This document shows positions 32,419 through 40,954 of a DNA stretch of 51,158 nt, piece by piece. The notes beneath the pieces are model-generated. The model searched no databases, was not told where the DNA came from, and worked only from the letters and a program-made list of their open reading frames with translations. The stretch covers positions 1-51,158 of the forward strand of contig JAGOMJ010000015.1 in NCBI GenBank assembly GCA_017993615.1, in the 5' to 3' direction. Each line of letters starts with the position of its first letter. Within the stretch, counting starts at the first letter, position 1. The stretch comes from Smithella sp. (GTDB taxonomy: Bacteria > Desulfobacterota > Syntrophia > Syntrophales > Smithellaceae). A program made the position numbers and the translations under genes.

Positions 32419-33420
32419 ATGAAAAAATCACTATTCTATTTACTGTTAATCAGTATGCTGATCTTTTTTGTTTCCGCCTGCTCGGACAGCGATTCAGATT
32501 TTGACGATACAGCCGACGCGGAATATCTGACGGTTCAAATGAGAGCTGATGCCGGCAACGGAGAAGTCTCGCTTGACTGGCAGATGCTTCCCAGAGCTGA
32601 AACATACAACATTTATTATATGGAAGATGACGAAGACGATACCAATCAACCCACCTCGCAAAAAATGAAATCTGAAGGCACAAAAATAGATGGAGAAACA
32701 AACCACATCATCAGCGCGCCGTATGTAGTTACCGGTCTGGAAAACGGGAAAACGTACTGGTTTGCCCTGTCCGCCAAAAATGCCGAGCAGGCGGAAAGCG
32801 ACCTTAGCCAGGCTATTTATGCGATTCCCCGGGCTAATCCGCCATTGCCTGCTCCTAAAAACGTCCGCGCCAACGCAGGTGATAAAGAGGCCACTGTGAC
32901 GTGGGATGCGGTAACCGGCGCGGCCGGTTACATTGTGTATTACTACACGTCTTTTGCAAACTATCAGGAAAGCCCTAAAATCACGAGCACCTCGTATACA
33001 TTCACAGGACTTACCAACAAACAAACCTATCTTTTTTTCGTTGCCGCAGTCGACAGTAACGACAACAACGAAAGCGGCGACAGCAGCGCTTCGTTTGTCT
33101 ACACGACAACGCCAAGCGAAGATCCGCCTCCATCCGCGCCCCGTAATCTTCGGGTCATCAATCGCGGTGAAGGATTCGTTGATCTGGCGTGGGATGCTCC
33201 ATTATTCCACACAGGAGCATTAACCTATAATGTCTATTTTTTCACCGCCGGCAACATTACAAAATCCACAGCCCAAAAAGGGATAGAGGGCCTGGCGGAT
33301 ACGTCTACCCGGGCCGCGAATCTCGATAAAGAAAAAACGCATTATTTTGTCGTCACAGCCGTAGACAACAATGGAGAAAGCGCGGAATCAGGAGAAGTTT
33401 CCGCAATCCCTGATTTATAA
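32419..33420 (+). CDS. Lipoprotein with three fibronectin type III repeats
   Basis: 333 residues. The signal peptide ends in the lipobox VSAC (C21), followed by an acidic stretch DSDSDFDD that does not have the Asp+2 inner-membrane retention rule clearly (Ser is at +2), so an outer-membrane location is likely. Three FN3 repeats follow (about 38-135, 145-230, 237-333), each with the W or DW of strand B and a closing ...ENGKTYWFALSAKN- or NKQTYLFFVAAVDSN-like strand F. RBS AAAGGAG is 7 bp before the ATG. It lies just upstream of the type II secretion operon but ends with its own terminator. FN3 modules of this kind often bind carbohydrate or protein; no enzyme domain is present. Confidence 0.82.
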   Translation: MKKSLFYLLLISMLIFFVSACSDSDSDFDDTADAEYLTVQMRADAGNGEVSLDWQMLPRAETYNIYYMEDDEDDTNQPTSQKMKSEGTKIDGETNHIISAPYVVTGLENGKTYWFALSAKNAEQAESDLSQAIYAIPRANPPLPAPKNVRANAGDKEATVTWDAVTGAAGYIVYYYTSFANYQESPKITSTSYTFTGLTNKQTYLFFVAAVDSNDNNESGDSSASFVYTTTPSEDPPPSAPRNLRVINRGEGFVDLAWDAPLFHTGALTYNVYFFTAGNITKSTAQKGIEGLADTSTRAANLDKEKTHYFVVTAVDNNGESAESGEVSAIPDL

Positions 33421-33451
33421 AAAGGAATTATTAAGCAAATCAATTCCGGAT

Positions 33452-33478
33452 AAAAAGGGCTTTTTAGGCCCTTTTTTA
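33452..33478 (+). terminator. Rho-independent terminator after the FN3 lipoprotein gene
   Basis: AAAAAGGGC, loop TTTTTAG, GCCC followed by TTTTTT. A stable stem with a T-run; it separates the lipoprotein gene from the gsp operon. Confidence 0.85.
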
Positions 33479-33590
33479 TTATACGTGACAGAAAGTCGGG
33501 ACAATGCGAAACAAAAGACACGGGATTGAATCGTAATAAAATTTATGTTAAACGCGCCCATAGGCATTATGGCAGGCGGAGCAAAAATTA

Positions 33591-34817
33591 ATGAGTGTTT
33601 TTGAATACATCGCGCTGGATGAAAAAGGGAGACAACTGAAGGGATTTATCGATGCTTCAGGTGTCTCCGCAGCGCGTCAAAAGTTACGGGAAGAAAATAT
33701 TTTCCCCGTGGAAATCAATCAGACGGAAACAAAAAAAGAATCCGCTCTGGCCGGGGCTCTGAAGATAAATCTCTGGGAAAGGGTTTCGGCAAACCAGGTG
33801 GCTGTCTTTACCCGCCAGCTTTCCACATTACTGGGAGCAGGCATGCCTCTGGTCCCGTCGCTTTCCATTCTGATGCAGCAGGAAAAAAATCCGCTTCTGA
33901 AAAAGTCCCTGGCGCAAATCCGTGAACAGGTCAATGAAGGCAAAAGCCTGACGGAAGCCATGGCGGAATTTCCCCGCATCTTTCCTTCTTTTTATCTGAA
34001 CATGGTGAGAGCCGGCGAGGCTTCGGGAACCATCAACCTGGTTTTAGAGCGGCTGGCCGACTTCAGTGAAAATCAGCAGGCCCTGATGAATAAAATCCGT
34101 TCCGCCCTAGCCTACCCCATCATCATGTTTATCATGGGCAGCGCGGTTATCTTTCTTTTGATGACGTTTGTTGTCCCTAAGATAACCGGAATTTTTACGG
34201 ATATGAATCAGACATTGCCGTTGGTCACCATCGTTCTGATTAAAGTCAGCAATTTTCTGAAGGCGTTCTGGTGGATCATCCTGATCCTTTTGTTCGGTGG
34301 ACTTGCCGCTATTAGATATATGACAACGGGCACCGATTCCGGCAGACGCGCCTGGGATAACATCCGGCTGAAAATTCCGGTCATGGGACAAATCAACCGC
34401 AAAATTGCTATTGCCCGGTTTTGCCGAACGCTGGCCACGCTTTTGCAAAGCGGCGTGCCGCTTCTGACAGCGATGGAAATCGTCCGGAACATTGTCAACA
34501 ATGTTATCATCGGCGATGCCATTCATCAGGCGGCCAGAGATCTTGAAGAAGGCAAAGGGCTGTCCGGTCCATTGACCAAAAGCGGTTTGTTTCCACCGCT
34601 GGTGACGGAAATGATTGCTGTCGGAGAACAAAGCGGTACACTGGAGACCATGCTTAATCGTATTGCCGCGGCTTATGAAAACGAATCACAGGCCAGTATC
34701 ACGGTCATGACGTCGCTGCTGGAACCCATCATGATTCTGTTTATGGGGCTGGTGGTGGGTTTTATCGTTGTCTCAATTTTATTACCGATTTTCGAAATGA
34801 ATCAGCTGGTCAGATAA
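33591..34817 (+). CDS. gspF: Type II secretion inner-membrane platform protein
   Basis: 408 residues, full length. The GspF/PilC duplicated domain is evident: FTRQLSTLLGAGMPLVPSL in the first half and FCRTLATLLQSGVPLLTAM in the second, each followed by membrane helices (about 170-190, 220-245, and 375-400). It forms the inner-membrane core around which GspE drives pseudopilus assembly. It is the first gene of the operon; gspG follows 28 bp later. The 170 bp before it hold the terminator of the lipoprotein gene and no obvious -35/-10 pair. Confidence 0.95.
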   Translation: MSVFEYIALDEKGRQLKGFIDASGVSAARQKLREENIFPVEINQTETKKESALAGALKINLWERVSANQVAVFTRQLSTLLGAGMPLVPSLSILMQQEKNPLLKKSLAQIREQVNEGKSLTEAMAEFPRIFPSFYLNMVRAGEASGTINLVLERLADFSENQQALMNKIRSALAYPIIMFIMGSAVIFLLMTFVVPKITGIFTDMNQTLPLVTIVLIKVSNFLKAFWWIILILLFGGLAAIRYMTTGTDSGRRAWDNIRLKIPVMGQINRKIAIARFCRTLATLLQSGVPLLTAMEIVRNIVNNVIIGDAIHQAARDLEEGKGLSGPLTKSGLFPPLVTEMIAVGEQSGTLETMLNRIAAAYENESQASITVMTSLLEPIMILFMGLVVGFIVVSILLPIFEMNQLVR

Positions 34818-34845
34818 TTTAGACATCCGTAAAAAAGGGGGTTTT

Positions 34846-35298
34846 ATGAAAATTTTCAGAAGAAAAAAAAGCAGACAGGCGGGGTTCACCCTGATTGAAC
34901 TGATGGTTGTCATCGTGATCCTGGGTGTTCTTGCCGGTATGATTATTCCCCGCATCATGGGACGTCCTGACGAAGCCAGACAGGCCAAGGCAAGAATCCA
35001 GATGGAAGCCATGGAATCGGCGCTGAAACTCTACAAGCTGGACAACGGCAGTTATCCTTCGACGGAACAGGGGCTGAAGGCTCTGGTGGAGGCCCCGACA
35101 ACGGGAGATCTCCCGAAGAACTGGCGTCAGGGAGGATATCTGGAAAAAGGGAAAGTGCCCAAAGACCCATGGGGAAACGATTTTGTTTATTTAAGTCCCG
35201 GCAGTCACGGCGATTTTGATTTATCCTGTCTGGGCAAGGACGGTGAAGCCGGAGGAGAAGGTGTCGATCAGGACATCAACAACTGGGAAGTGGAGTAA
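34846..35298 (+). CDS. gspG: Major pseudopilin
   Basis: 150 residues. The leader MKIFRRKKSRQAG is cut before FTLIELMVVIVILGVLAG, with Glu at +5 as in all major pseudopilins. The C-terminal calcium-loop region KDPWGNDFVYLSPGSHGDFDLSCLGKDGEAGGEGVDQDINNW is typical of GspG. It is the main subunit of the periplasmic pseudopilus piston. A GGGG-rich RBS precedes the ATG. Its last 38 bp overlap the start of gspH. Confidence 0.95.
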   Translation: MKIFRRKKSRQAGFTLIELMVVIVILGVLAGMIIPRIMGRPDEARQAKARIQMEAMESALKLYKLDNGSYPSTEQGLKALVEAPTTGDLPKNWRQGGYLEKGKVPKDPWGNDFVYLSPGSHGDFDLSCLGKDGEAGGEGVDQDINNWEVE

Positions 35299-35812
35299 GC
35301 AGGGATTCACGCTTGTTGAATTACTGCTTGTTATCACGCTGATCGGCATAGTTCTGGTGCTGGCCGTTCCGTCCACACGGGACGTTCTCACCGGCGACAT
35401 GCTTAAGAAAACGTCGCGCCAGTTGATCGGCCTGGAAAGAAAACTCAGAACGGAAGCCGTTCGCGATCAGCTGGACTATATTCTCCATCTGGATTTATCC
35501 GACTCCGTCTACTGGATTACGGCTTCCGACATGACAGAGATCAAACAGGCTGAAATCAAAAAACAGGCTCTGCATTTGCCTGAGGATGTCCGCATTATCG
35601 ATGTCGTGGACGAAGACAACCGGAAGATTACCGCCGGCGAAGTAAAAATCGTCTTCAAAAAGGATAACATCTGTTCCCCGAGAGTGATTCATCTGGCTTA
35701 CAAGGAAGATAAAATGACGATCGTCATGAATCCCTTTATGGGTGTCATCGATATTTACGACCAGTACGTGGAAATTCCTTTCAACACCTCCGAAGGGCAA
35801 AATCGCCGGTGA
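35261..35812 (+). CDS. gspH: Minor pseudopilin
   Basis: About 183 residues. The prepilin cut site is WSKQG before FTLVELLLVITLIGIVLVLAV. I place the start at a GTG (35261) with GGAGGAG a few bases upstream, overlapping the end of gspG, since there is no nearer start before the cleavage site; the open frame itself extends back to 35216. The rest is a small globular domain with LIGLERKLRTEAVRDQ. Minor pseudopilins H, I, J and K form the tip that starts pseudopilus growth. The call as H is by position and leader type. Confidence 0.82.
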   Translation: MSIRTSTTGKWSKQGFTLVELLLVITLIGIVLVLAVPSTRDVLTGDMLKKTSRQLIGLERKLRTEAVRDQLDYILHLDLSDSVYWITASDMTEIKQAEIKKQALHLPEDVRIIDVVDEDNRKITAGEVKIVFKKDNICSPRVIHLAYKEDKMTIVMNPFMGVIDIYDQYVEIPFNTSEGQNRR

Positions 35813-35822
35813 GGACCAGGCT

Positions 35823-36194
35823 ATGACGCGAATGACAGAAAAAGGATTTACTCTGATGGAAGTCATGGTCGCCATGGCCATTCTGGCGATTGCGCTGGTT
35901 TCCATCTTTCAGCTTCAGTCGCAAAGCATTTCCATGGCGACGGATTCGCGTTTCATGACGACCGCCGCACTTCTGGCCCAGAGCAAAATGGTCGAGGTTG
36001 AAACACAGAGCCCCTTATCCAATAAAACCGAAAACGGCGATTTCGGCCCCGACTATCCGCAATATGCCTGGCAGTTAATCATTGGCGATACCCAGTTGCC
36101 TCAATTCAAAAAAATCGAGGTCACCGTCACCAACAAACTATTTCTTCGCCGCGGAACGTACACACTGATCCTCTATAAAAGGCCGGATATGTAA
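35823..36194 (+). CDS. gspI: Minor pseudopilin
   Basis: About 123 residues from the ATG at 35823 (GTGAGGA upstream); the open frame runs further back but the short leader MTRMTEKG before FTLMEVMVAMAILAIALVSIFQLQ is what a pseudopilin should have. The later part, LLAQSKMVEVETQ and RRGTYTLILYKRP, fits GspI, the smallest tip pseudopilin that contacts J and K. It starts 10 bp after gspH. Confidence 0.88.
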   Translation: MTRMTEKGFTLMEVMVAMAILAIALVSIFQLQSQSISMATDSRFMTTAALLAQSKMVEVETQSPLSNKTENGDFGPDYPQYAWQLIIGDTQLPQFKKIEVTVTNKLFLRRGTYTLILYKRPDM

Positions 36195-36196
36195 CT

Positions 36197-36865
36197 ATGA
36201 GACATTGCTCTTCCAGACCCCATTTAAGCGGCGGCGGATTCACACTCGTGGAAATTCTCATCGCTATCTTCATTCTCTCTCTGGTGCTGGCCACCGTTTA
36301 TGTTTCCTATACCGGCACCCTAAAAACATCGCACCAGTTGGAAAAAGAAGGCGAAATCTACAAAATGGCGCGCCAGAGCCTGGAGCGGCTGGCGAAGGAT
36401 TTAACGTCTCTGCAGATGTCCGAGGGATCGTTCTACCTGAACGCCGAAAAGAAAAAAACAGGACGGCATCAATTTCACAACATTTTTTTCTGGTCGGCAG
36501 CCCATTTGACTTTCGGAGAACTGGAAGGTGAGGGGCGACCGGCAACGATCGGATATTACGTGACGGAAAATCCTGATGGAAAAAGCTTCTCGCTCTGGAG
36601 ATCCGACGCTACCGGAATGAAACCGGATGAGACAAAAAAAACAGAAGACGGATTCATCATCTGTAAAAACATTGAAACATTTCATCTGACGTTCTACGAT
36701 TCGGCCGGAGGAGAAAATGACACATGGGAGACGTCCGCCGGTGGAGGCATGCATCAGGGCAAAGTACCCGAAGCGGTGAAGATAGAGCTTGCGCTGGTCA
36801 ACGATGATGATGCGCAGAAGCCATACAAATTCATGACCAGAGTATTCTTACCGGTGAACAAATAA
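36197..36865 (+). CDS. gspJ: Minor pseudopilin
   Basis: 222 residues. Leader MRHCSSRPHLSGGG then FTLVEILIAIFILSLVLATVY, with Glu at +5. The remainder is the larger beta-rich domain expected of GspJ (ERLAKDLTSL after the helix, then a mixed region ending TRVFLPVNK). Two bp separate it from gspI. It assembles with I and K at the pseudopilus tip. Confidence 0.88.
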   Translation: MRHCSSRPHLSGGGFTLVEILIAIFILSLVLATVYVSYTGTLKTSHQLEKEGEIYKMARQSLERLAKDLTSLQMSEGSFYLNAEKKKTGRHQFHNIFFWSAAHLTFGELEGEGRPATIGYYVTENPDGKSFSLWRSDATGMKPDETKKTEDGFIICKNIETFHLTFYDSAGGENDTWETSAGGGMHQGKVPEAVKIELALVNDDDAQKPYKFMTRVFLPVNK

Positions 36866-36956
36866 AATGATGAACATATTCGCCAGACATCAGGATGATC
36901 AAAAAAAGAATGACCCCCAAAAGTCATTTCTTAAATTTTCTATCCTCAAAGGTTTC

Positions 36957-38057
36957 ATGGCCTTCCGAAAACGCCGGGATGGTTCAACTTACCAATTTCC
37001 GTTCACTGCGTTCCGGAAATTGTTGTTTCACAACCCACTGCTGTCGCGGGATGGTTCAACTTACCAATTTCCGTTCACTGCGTTCCGGAAATTGTTGTTT
37101 CACAACCCTCGAGGGGTTGCCCTGATCACGGTCATTCTGATCATTGTCATTCTGATTGCCGTGGTGATCGAGTTGAACAGATCGTCCCGCGCCGATATTT
37201 ACGATGCAGCCAACTTAAGCGACGGTATAAAATTAAGCTATATCGCCAAGTCGGGATTTTACGGAGCCGCCGCCCTATTGAACAATTCCCCGGGCGCTTA
37301 CACCTCTCTGCGCGACGACTGGGCGAAAATGGAAACGGTATCTCTGCAGTCCAATACTCTGTTTCCGGAAGGGTATTTTATCGCCAGAATCGAAGATGAA
37401 GCGGGAAAAATCCCTTTGAACAAGCTGGTTGACGGCGAAGAATACAATGAAGAAATCAGAACCATGCTCGACCGGTTACTGGCACAGCCGGAATTCGGCC
37501 TGAAGGACAGACAAATCGATGAAATCATCGATGCCATCAAAGACTGGATCGACACAGATGAGAACACGACCGGTTACGGAGCGGAAAGCAATTACTACGA
37601 ATCTCTTGATTCTCCCTATCAGGCAAAAAACGCTCCGTTTGATTGCATTGAAGAATTGCTTATGGTAAAGGGAATAACCAAAGAAATCTTTTATGGAACG
37701 AAAGACAAACCATCATTGGCAAAATATGTTACCGCAGACAGCGAAGGATTGATTAACATCAATACGGCGCCCAAAATAGTTTTACGCTCTCTCAGCGATG
37801 ACATTAGTTCCGAGCTGGCCGACAGGCTCGATGAATACCGCATGGAGAAGAGCCATGATGTTTCCGGAAATCAATGGTACAAACAGGTGCCCGGTATGGA
37901 AAACATAACCATTAATCAAAATCTGATTACGGTCAAAAGCACTTATTTTAAAATCGTATCCACGGGCAAAATCAGCAATATGTCAAGAACCGTGACCGGC
38001 ATCGTCGCCACGGGGGACCAGGCTCAGGTTGCGATCATCAAGTGGAGGCAGGATTAA
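36957..38057 (+). CDS. gspK: Tip pseudopilin GspK carrying a duplicated palindromic element in its leader
   Basis: GspK starts its membrane helix at RGVALITVILIIVILIAVV, has no Glu at +5 (typical of K), and shows the large domain with two SAM-like parts (NKLVDGEEYNEEIRTMLDRLL, then IDAIKDWIDTDE and LININTAPKIVLRSL). The leader is abnormal: between MAFRKR and RGVALIT lie two copies of a 24-residue repeat (DGSTYQFPFTAFRKLLFHNP). Removing them would leave the ideal leader MAFRKRRG. I therefore prefer the ATG at 36957 (AAAGG 4 bp upstream); the frame also extends to an ATG at 36867, right after gspJ, without an RBS. With the insert the leader is about 53 residues (83 from 36867). Confidence 0.85.
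   Translation: MAFRKRRDGSTYQFPFTAFRKLLFHNPLLSRDGSTYQFPFTAFRKLLFHNPRGVALITVILIIVILIAVVIELNRSSRADIYDAANLSDGIKLSYIAKSGFYGAAALLNNSPGAYTSLRDDWAKMETVSLQSNTLFPEGYFIARIEDEAGKIPLNKLVDGEEYNEEIRTMLDRLLAQPEFGLKDRQIDEIIDAIKDWIDTDENTTGYGAESNYYESLDSPYQAKNAPFDCIEELLMVKGITKEIFYGTKDKPSLAKYVTADSEGLININTAPKIVLRSLSDDISSELADRLDEYRMEKSHDVSGNQWYKQVPGMENITINQNLITVKSTYFKIVSTGKISNMSRTVTGIVATGDQAQVAIIKWRQD
36975..37108 (+). repeat. Tandem palindromic element inside gspK (two 62-bp copies, 72-bp period)
   Basis: Identical 62-bp copies at 36975-37036 and 37047-37108. Each contains the stem CAATTTCCG/CGGAAATTG around the 12-nt loop TTCACTGCGTTC, and looser outer pairing between its ends. The period of 72 bp is a multiple of 3, and all six codon positions stay open, so gspK remains readable. 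Immediately after copy 2 a short palindrome CAACCC-TCGAG-GGGTTG marks the junction with the gspK body. Confidence 0.9.
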
Positions 38058-39571
38058 TGCCGAATGTTCTGGGACTGGAAATCGGCCGGAGCACAATTAA
38101 AGCCGTTCTGATGGCCCGAAAAGGCTTGGGCGGTGGTCGTATTCTTGACGCGCGCATTCTGGACGTGCGCGACAACGAAGGAATTGGACCGGCACTGCAG
38201 AAATTGGCGGAAGATAAAAATTTTGCAGGTATCCCCTGCTTTGTGTCTGTGCCTTCCCAGGACGTCCTCTTCCGTCATGTTCGCCTGCCCTTCCGCGATG
38301 ATAACCGAATCCGCAAAACGCTGCTCTTCGAACTCGAACCGCTCATTCCTCTGCCCATTGAAAACGTCATTGCAGACTACATCGCCCTTCCCCGCGAAGG
38401 ACTGCTCGTCGGCGCCATGCCCAAAGAAACCATCCGCGAAATTATTGAACAGGTGGAAAAAAATCTCGGCGACGTCTCGGTTATTGACACCTCTTCTTCG
38501 GCGCTGGCCGTACAGATACCGGATCATAAAAAAACTTCCGTCAGCATCATTCTCGATATCGGACGCAATGCGACCACAGCCGCATTTTGCGAAAATGAAT
38601 CTGTGATTCATATCCGTTCTCTGGCCTTCAGCGGCGAACAAATCACGCTGGCGATGGCAAAAGATTTTTCCGTGGACAGGAATCGCGCGGAACAGCTGAA
38701 AATCAGCGGCGATTATCCCGAGGCTATGGAAAAGGCCGGGGAGGAATGCCGGGGGCTTTGTTCGGAATTGAAAAACACCGTCGAATTCATGAAGATAAAC
38801 GGCGTTCTGCACAATGATCCTGCACAAATCCTGCTGACGGGCGGCGGGGCTCTGTTCGGTCCGCTGCGCAAAGAGATCGAGAAAAACTTTACCTGCCCGG
38901 TGGAACTTCTCAACCTGATCAGTGCCAGACAACTGGAAGTTGAAAAAAATATCATGATGCGGATGAATCCGTCTTTATTGAATGCGGCCGCGGCCAACGC
39001 GCTGAGAAGTTCGGCCGGCAAAAAATCATTCAATTTCCGCCAGGGTGAATTTACCGCCCGGCCGTCGCATCTGAATTTCAAAAATCACCTGCGCTGGGCG
39101 GGCATCCTTGCGGCCGTGATCCTGCTGCTGGCCGTGGTGAATCAAATTCTCGATTACAGCCTGAAAATGCGACAAATTGGCGGCATCAAGAAGGACATTG
39201 CCAGGATTTTCCAAAAGAGTTTTCCGGACGCTCCGTCCATGGTGGATCCGGTGCAGCAATTGAAAACAAAAATCGAAGAAGATAAAAAAACATTCGGTCT
39301 CGGCGAAGGAATGCCGGAAGCAACAACAGCCGATTTTTTAAAGGAGCTCTCAGCGTTGATATCGCCTTCCCTGGAAATCGTCTTCACTGCACTGACGTAT
39401 GAAAACAGGGTCATCTCGGTAAAAGGAGAGGCGAAAACGGTCGATGATGTGACGTTGATTAAAGACGCGCTGGCCAAATCAAAATCTTTCAAAGAGGTGA
39501 CCATGGGGCCGACGAGTCTGACCCGTGACGGCGGCAAAGTTGATTTCAGTTTAAGGATTGAAGTCCAATGA
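38057..39571 (+). CDS. gspL: Type II secretion assembly-platform protein
   Basis: 504 residues. The cytoplasmic part has the actin-like PilM/GspL fold (LGLEIGRSTIKAVLM at the start, VSIILDIGRNATTAAF, and ILLTGGGALFGPLRKEIE); one membrane helix (WAGILAAVILLLAVVNQIL, about 350-370) leads to a PilN-like periplasmic ferredoxin-fold domain. It links GspE to the pseudopilus machinery. The ATG shares one base with the gspK stop (TAATG) and has GGAGGCAGG upstream, so the two are translationally coupled. Confidence 0.92.
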   Translation: MPNVLGLEIGRSTIKAVLMARKGLGGGRILDARILDVRDNEGIGPALQKLAEDKNFAGIPCFVSVPSQDVLFRHVRLPFRDDNRIRKTLLFELEPLIPLPIENVIADYIALPREGLLVGAMPKETIREIIEQVEKNLGDVSVIDTSSSALAVQIPDHKKTSVSIILDIGRNATTAAFCENESVIHIRSLAFSGEQITLAMAKDFSVDRNRAEQLKISGDYPEAMEKAGEECRGLCSELKNTVEFMKINGVLHNDPAQILLTGGGALFGPLRKEIEKNFTCPVELLNLISARQLEVEKNIMMRMNPSLLNAAAANALRSSAGKKSFNFRQGEFTARPSHLNFKNHLRWAGILAAVILLLAVVNQILDYSLKMRQIGGIKKDIARIFQKSFPDAPSMVDPVQQLKTKIEEDKKTFGLGEGMPEATTADFLKELSALISPSLEIVFTALTYENRVISVKGEAKTVDDVTLIKDALAKSKSFKEVTMGPTSLTRDGGKVDFSLRIEVQ

Positions 39572-40134
39572 TACAGGAACTGTGGAACAAACTGGATGCC
39601 ACACAGCGCAAACTTGTTGCGGGCGCGGCCGTGTTCGTCTGTATCGCGCTGATTCTGGAACTGGCCGTTTTCCCCTTCTGGGAAGCTAAAAAGAAACTGG
39701 ACAGATCCATCAGCAGCAACCAGAAAAAACTGGCCGAGGTCAAAGAACTTTCCGCCGAGTTCAATCGGTTGGAATCGAAAGTGTCCGCCATGCGAAGAGT
39801 CGCTTCGATGCGCGCGGCAAATTTTACGCTGTTTTCCCATCTGGAAAAGAAAGCGACGCAGGCCGGCGTCAGAAACAGAATCAAAAACATGAACTCCTCC
39901 AGAGGCATTCAATCCGCCTCCTTTGAGGAGTCTTTGATCGATATGAAGCTGGAGAAGGTCACCATCAAACAGCTCGTTGATTTCCTTTATTACGCGGAAT
40001 CGCCGGCGGATTTAGTGAGAGTCAAAAAGATCCATATTGTAAAAATGAAGGACGCTCCGGAATATTTAAGTGTGCAATTGCAGATATCTTCCATTCAGCC
40101 GTCGAATCAAATTCCGGAAAGCGGGCAACCATGA
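39568..40134 (+). CDS. gspM: Type II secretion protein M
   Basis: 188 residues: a short cytoplasmic start, a membrane helix (KLVAGAAVFVCIALILELAVF, about 14-34), a coiled segment (LDRSISSNQKKLAEVKELSAEFNRLESK), and a periplasmic ferredoxin-like domain (VTIKQLVDFLYYAESPADLVRVKKIHI). It overlaps gspL by 4 bp (ATGA). It is expected to bind GspL's periplasmic domain. Confidence 0.88.
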   Translation: MIQELWNKLDATQRKLVAGAAVFVCIALILELAVFPFWEAKKKLDRSISSNQKKLAEVKELSAEFNRLESKVSAMRRVASMRAANFTLFSHLEKKATQAGVRNRIKNMNSSRGIQSASFEESLIDMKLEKVTIKQLVDFLYYAESPADLVRVKKIHIVKMKDAPEYLSVQLQISSIQPSNQIPESGQP

Positions 40135-40949
40135 AAATACTGAAAAACAAGATATTCTGGTTTACGATTTACGGGATATTCATCACGCTGGTCTTTCTGT
40201 ATCTGCTCTTTCCCTCGGATATCGCCCAAAGCAGGCTGGAAGAATCCATTGCCTCCTCCGGTTTGATTTTGAAAACCGGCTCATTAAAACCGTCCCTGCC
40301 CTTGGGTCTGAAAATGAAAAATGTCCGTCTGGGTTCAGGGTCCTCCCCAAATATTTATTTTCAGGGAGATTCCCTCGACGTACAGTTTCACCCGTTGAAT
40401 TTTTTCCGGGATAAAAAAAATATCCGCCTGAGCGGAAAAGCATACGGCGGAACCTTTTCGGGAAATTTCAAGACCACGGCGGCCGGTTTTCATCCGCCAG
40501 AGGAAGGGATGCTGAAATTCAAGAACATCGCGCTGGACCGGTACACGCTCATCAAAGCGTTAACCGGTAAACAGATAACAGGCAAGGCGAGCGGTAACTG
40601 GACGCAGGCGGCGGGATCAGGGGGACGTGAAAACTCTTCCGCAACCATTTCGCTTTTCCTCAACAAGGGATCTTATCCGCTGGCGGAACCCTTCCTGGGA
40701 CTGCAACGAATCGATTTTGACCGTGGCGAGATTCAGGCCAGGCTGGAAAACCGCGTCCTGAAATTCGAAAAGTTCCAGATCTTCAGCCCGCAAATGGACT
40801 GTTCTTTAAACGGCGACATCATGCTTGTTGACGAATTCAAAAACAGCCCGGTAAATCTAACGGGCGAAATAATCATATCGGGTAGAAAGGTAAAAATGAA
40901 TATCACCATTGAAGGTACCATTGCCAATCCTTCTATTCGCTATATGTAG
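40131..40949 (+). CDS. gspN: Type II secretion protein N
   Basis: 272 residues with one N-terminal membrane helix (FWFTIYGIFITLVFLYLLFP) and a periplasmic, AsmA-like beta-rich remainder ending in VKMNITIEGTIANPSIRYM. This is the deltaproteobacterial type of GspN. It overlaps gspM by 4 bp. GspN is not essential in all systems; here it is intact. Confidence 0.8.
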   Translation: MKILKNKIFWFTIYGIFITLVFLYLLFPSDIAQSRLEESIASSGLILKTGSLKPSLPLGLKMKNVRLGSGSSPNIYFQGDSLDVQFHPLNFFRDKKNIRLSGKAYGGTFSGNFKTTAAGFHPPEEGMLKFKNIALDRYTLIKALTGKQITGKASGNWTQAAGSGGRENSSATISLFLNKGSYPLAEPFLGLQRIDFDRGEIQARLENRVLKFEKFQIFSPQMDCSLNGDIMLVDEFKNSPVNLTGEIIISGRKVKMNITIEGTIANPSIRYM

Positions 40950-40954
40950 GTAAG

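Noticed and set aside
36975..37108. Tandem repeat in gspK as a CRISPR or minisatellite
   Set aside because: Only two copies, no spacer variety, and a strong hairpin in each; a duplicated palindromic element fits better.
38054..38932. Open frame of 292 codons on the minus strand
   Set aside because: Antisense to gspL; composition typical of an antisense frame of a biased gene.
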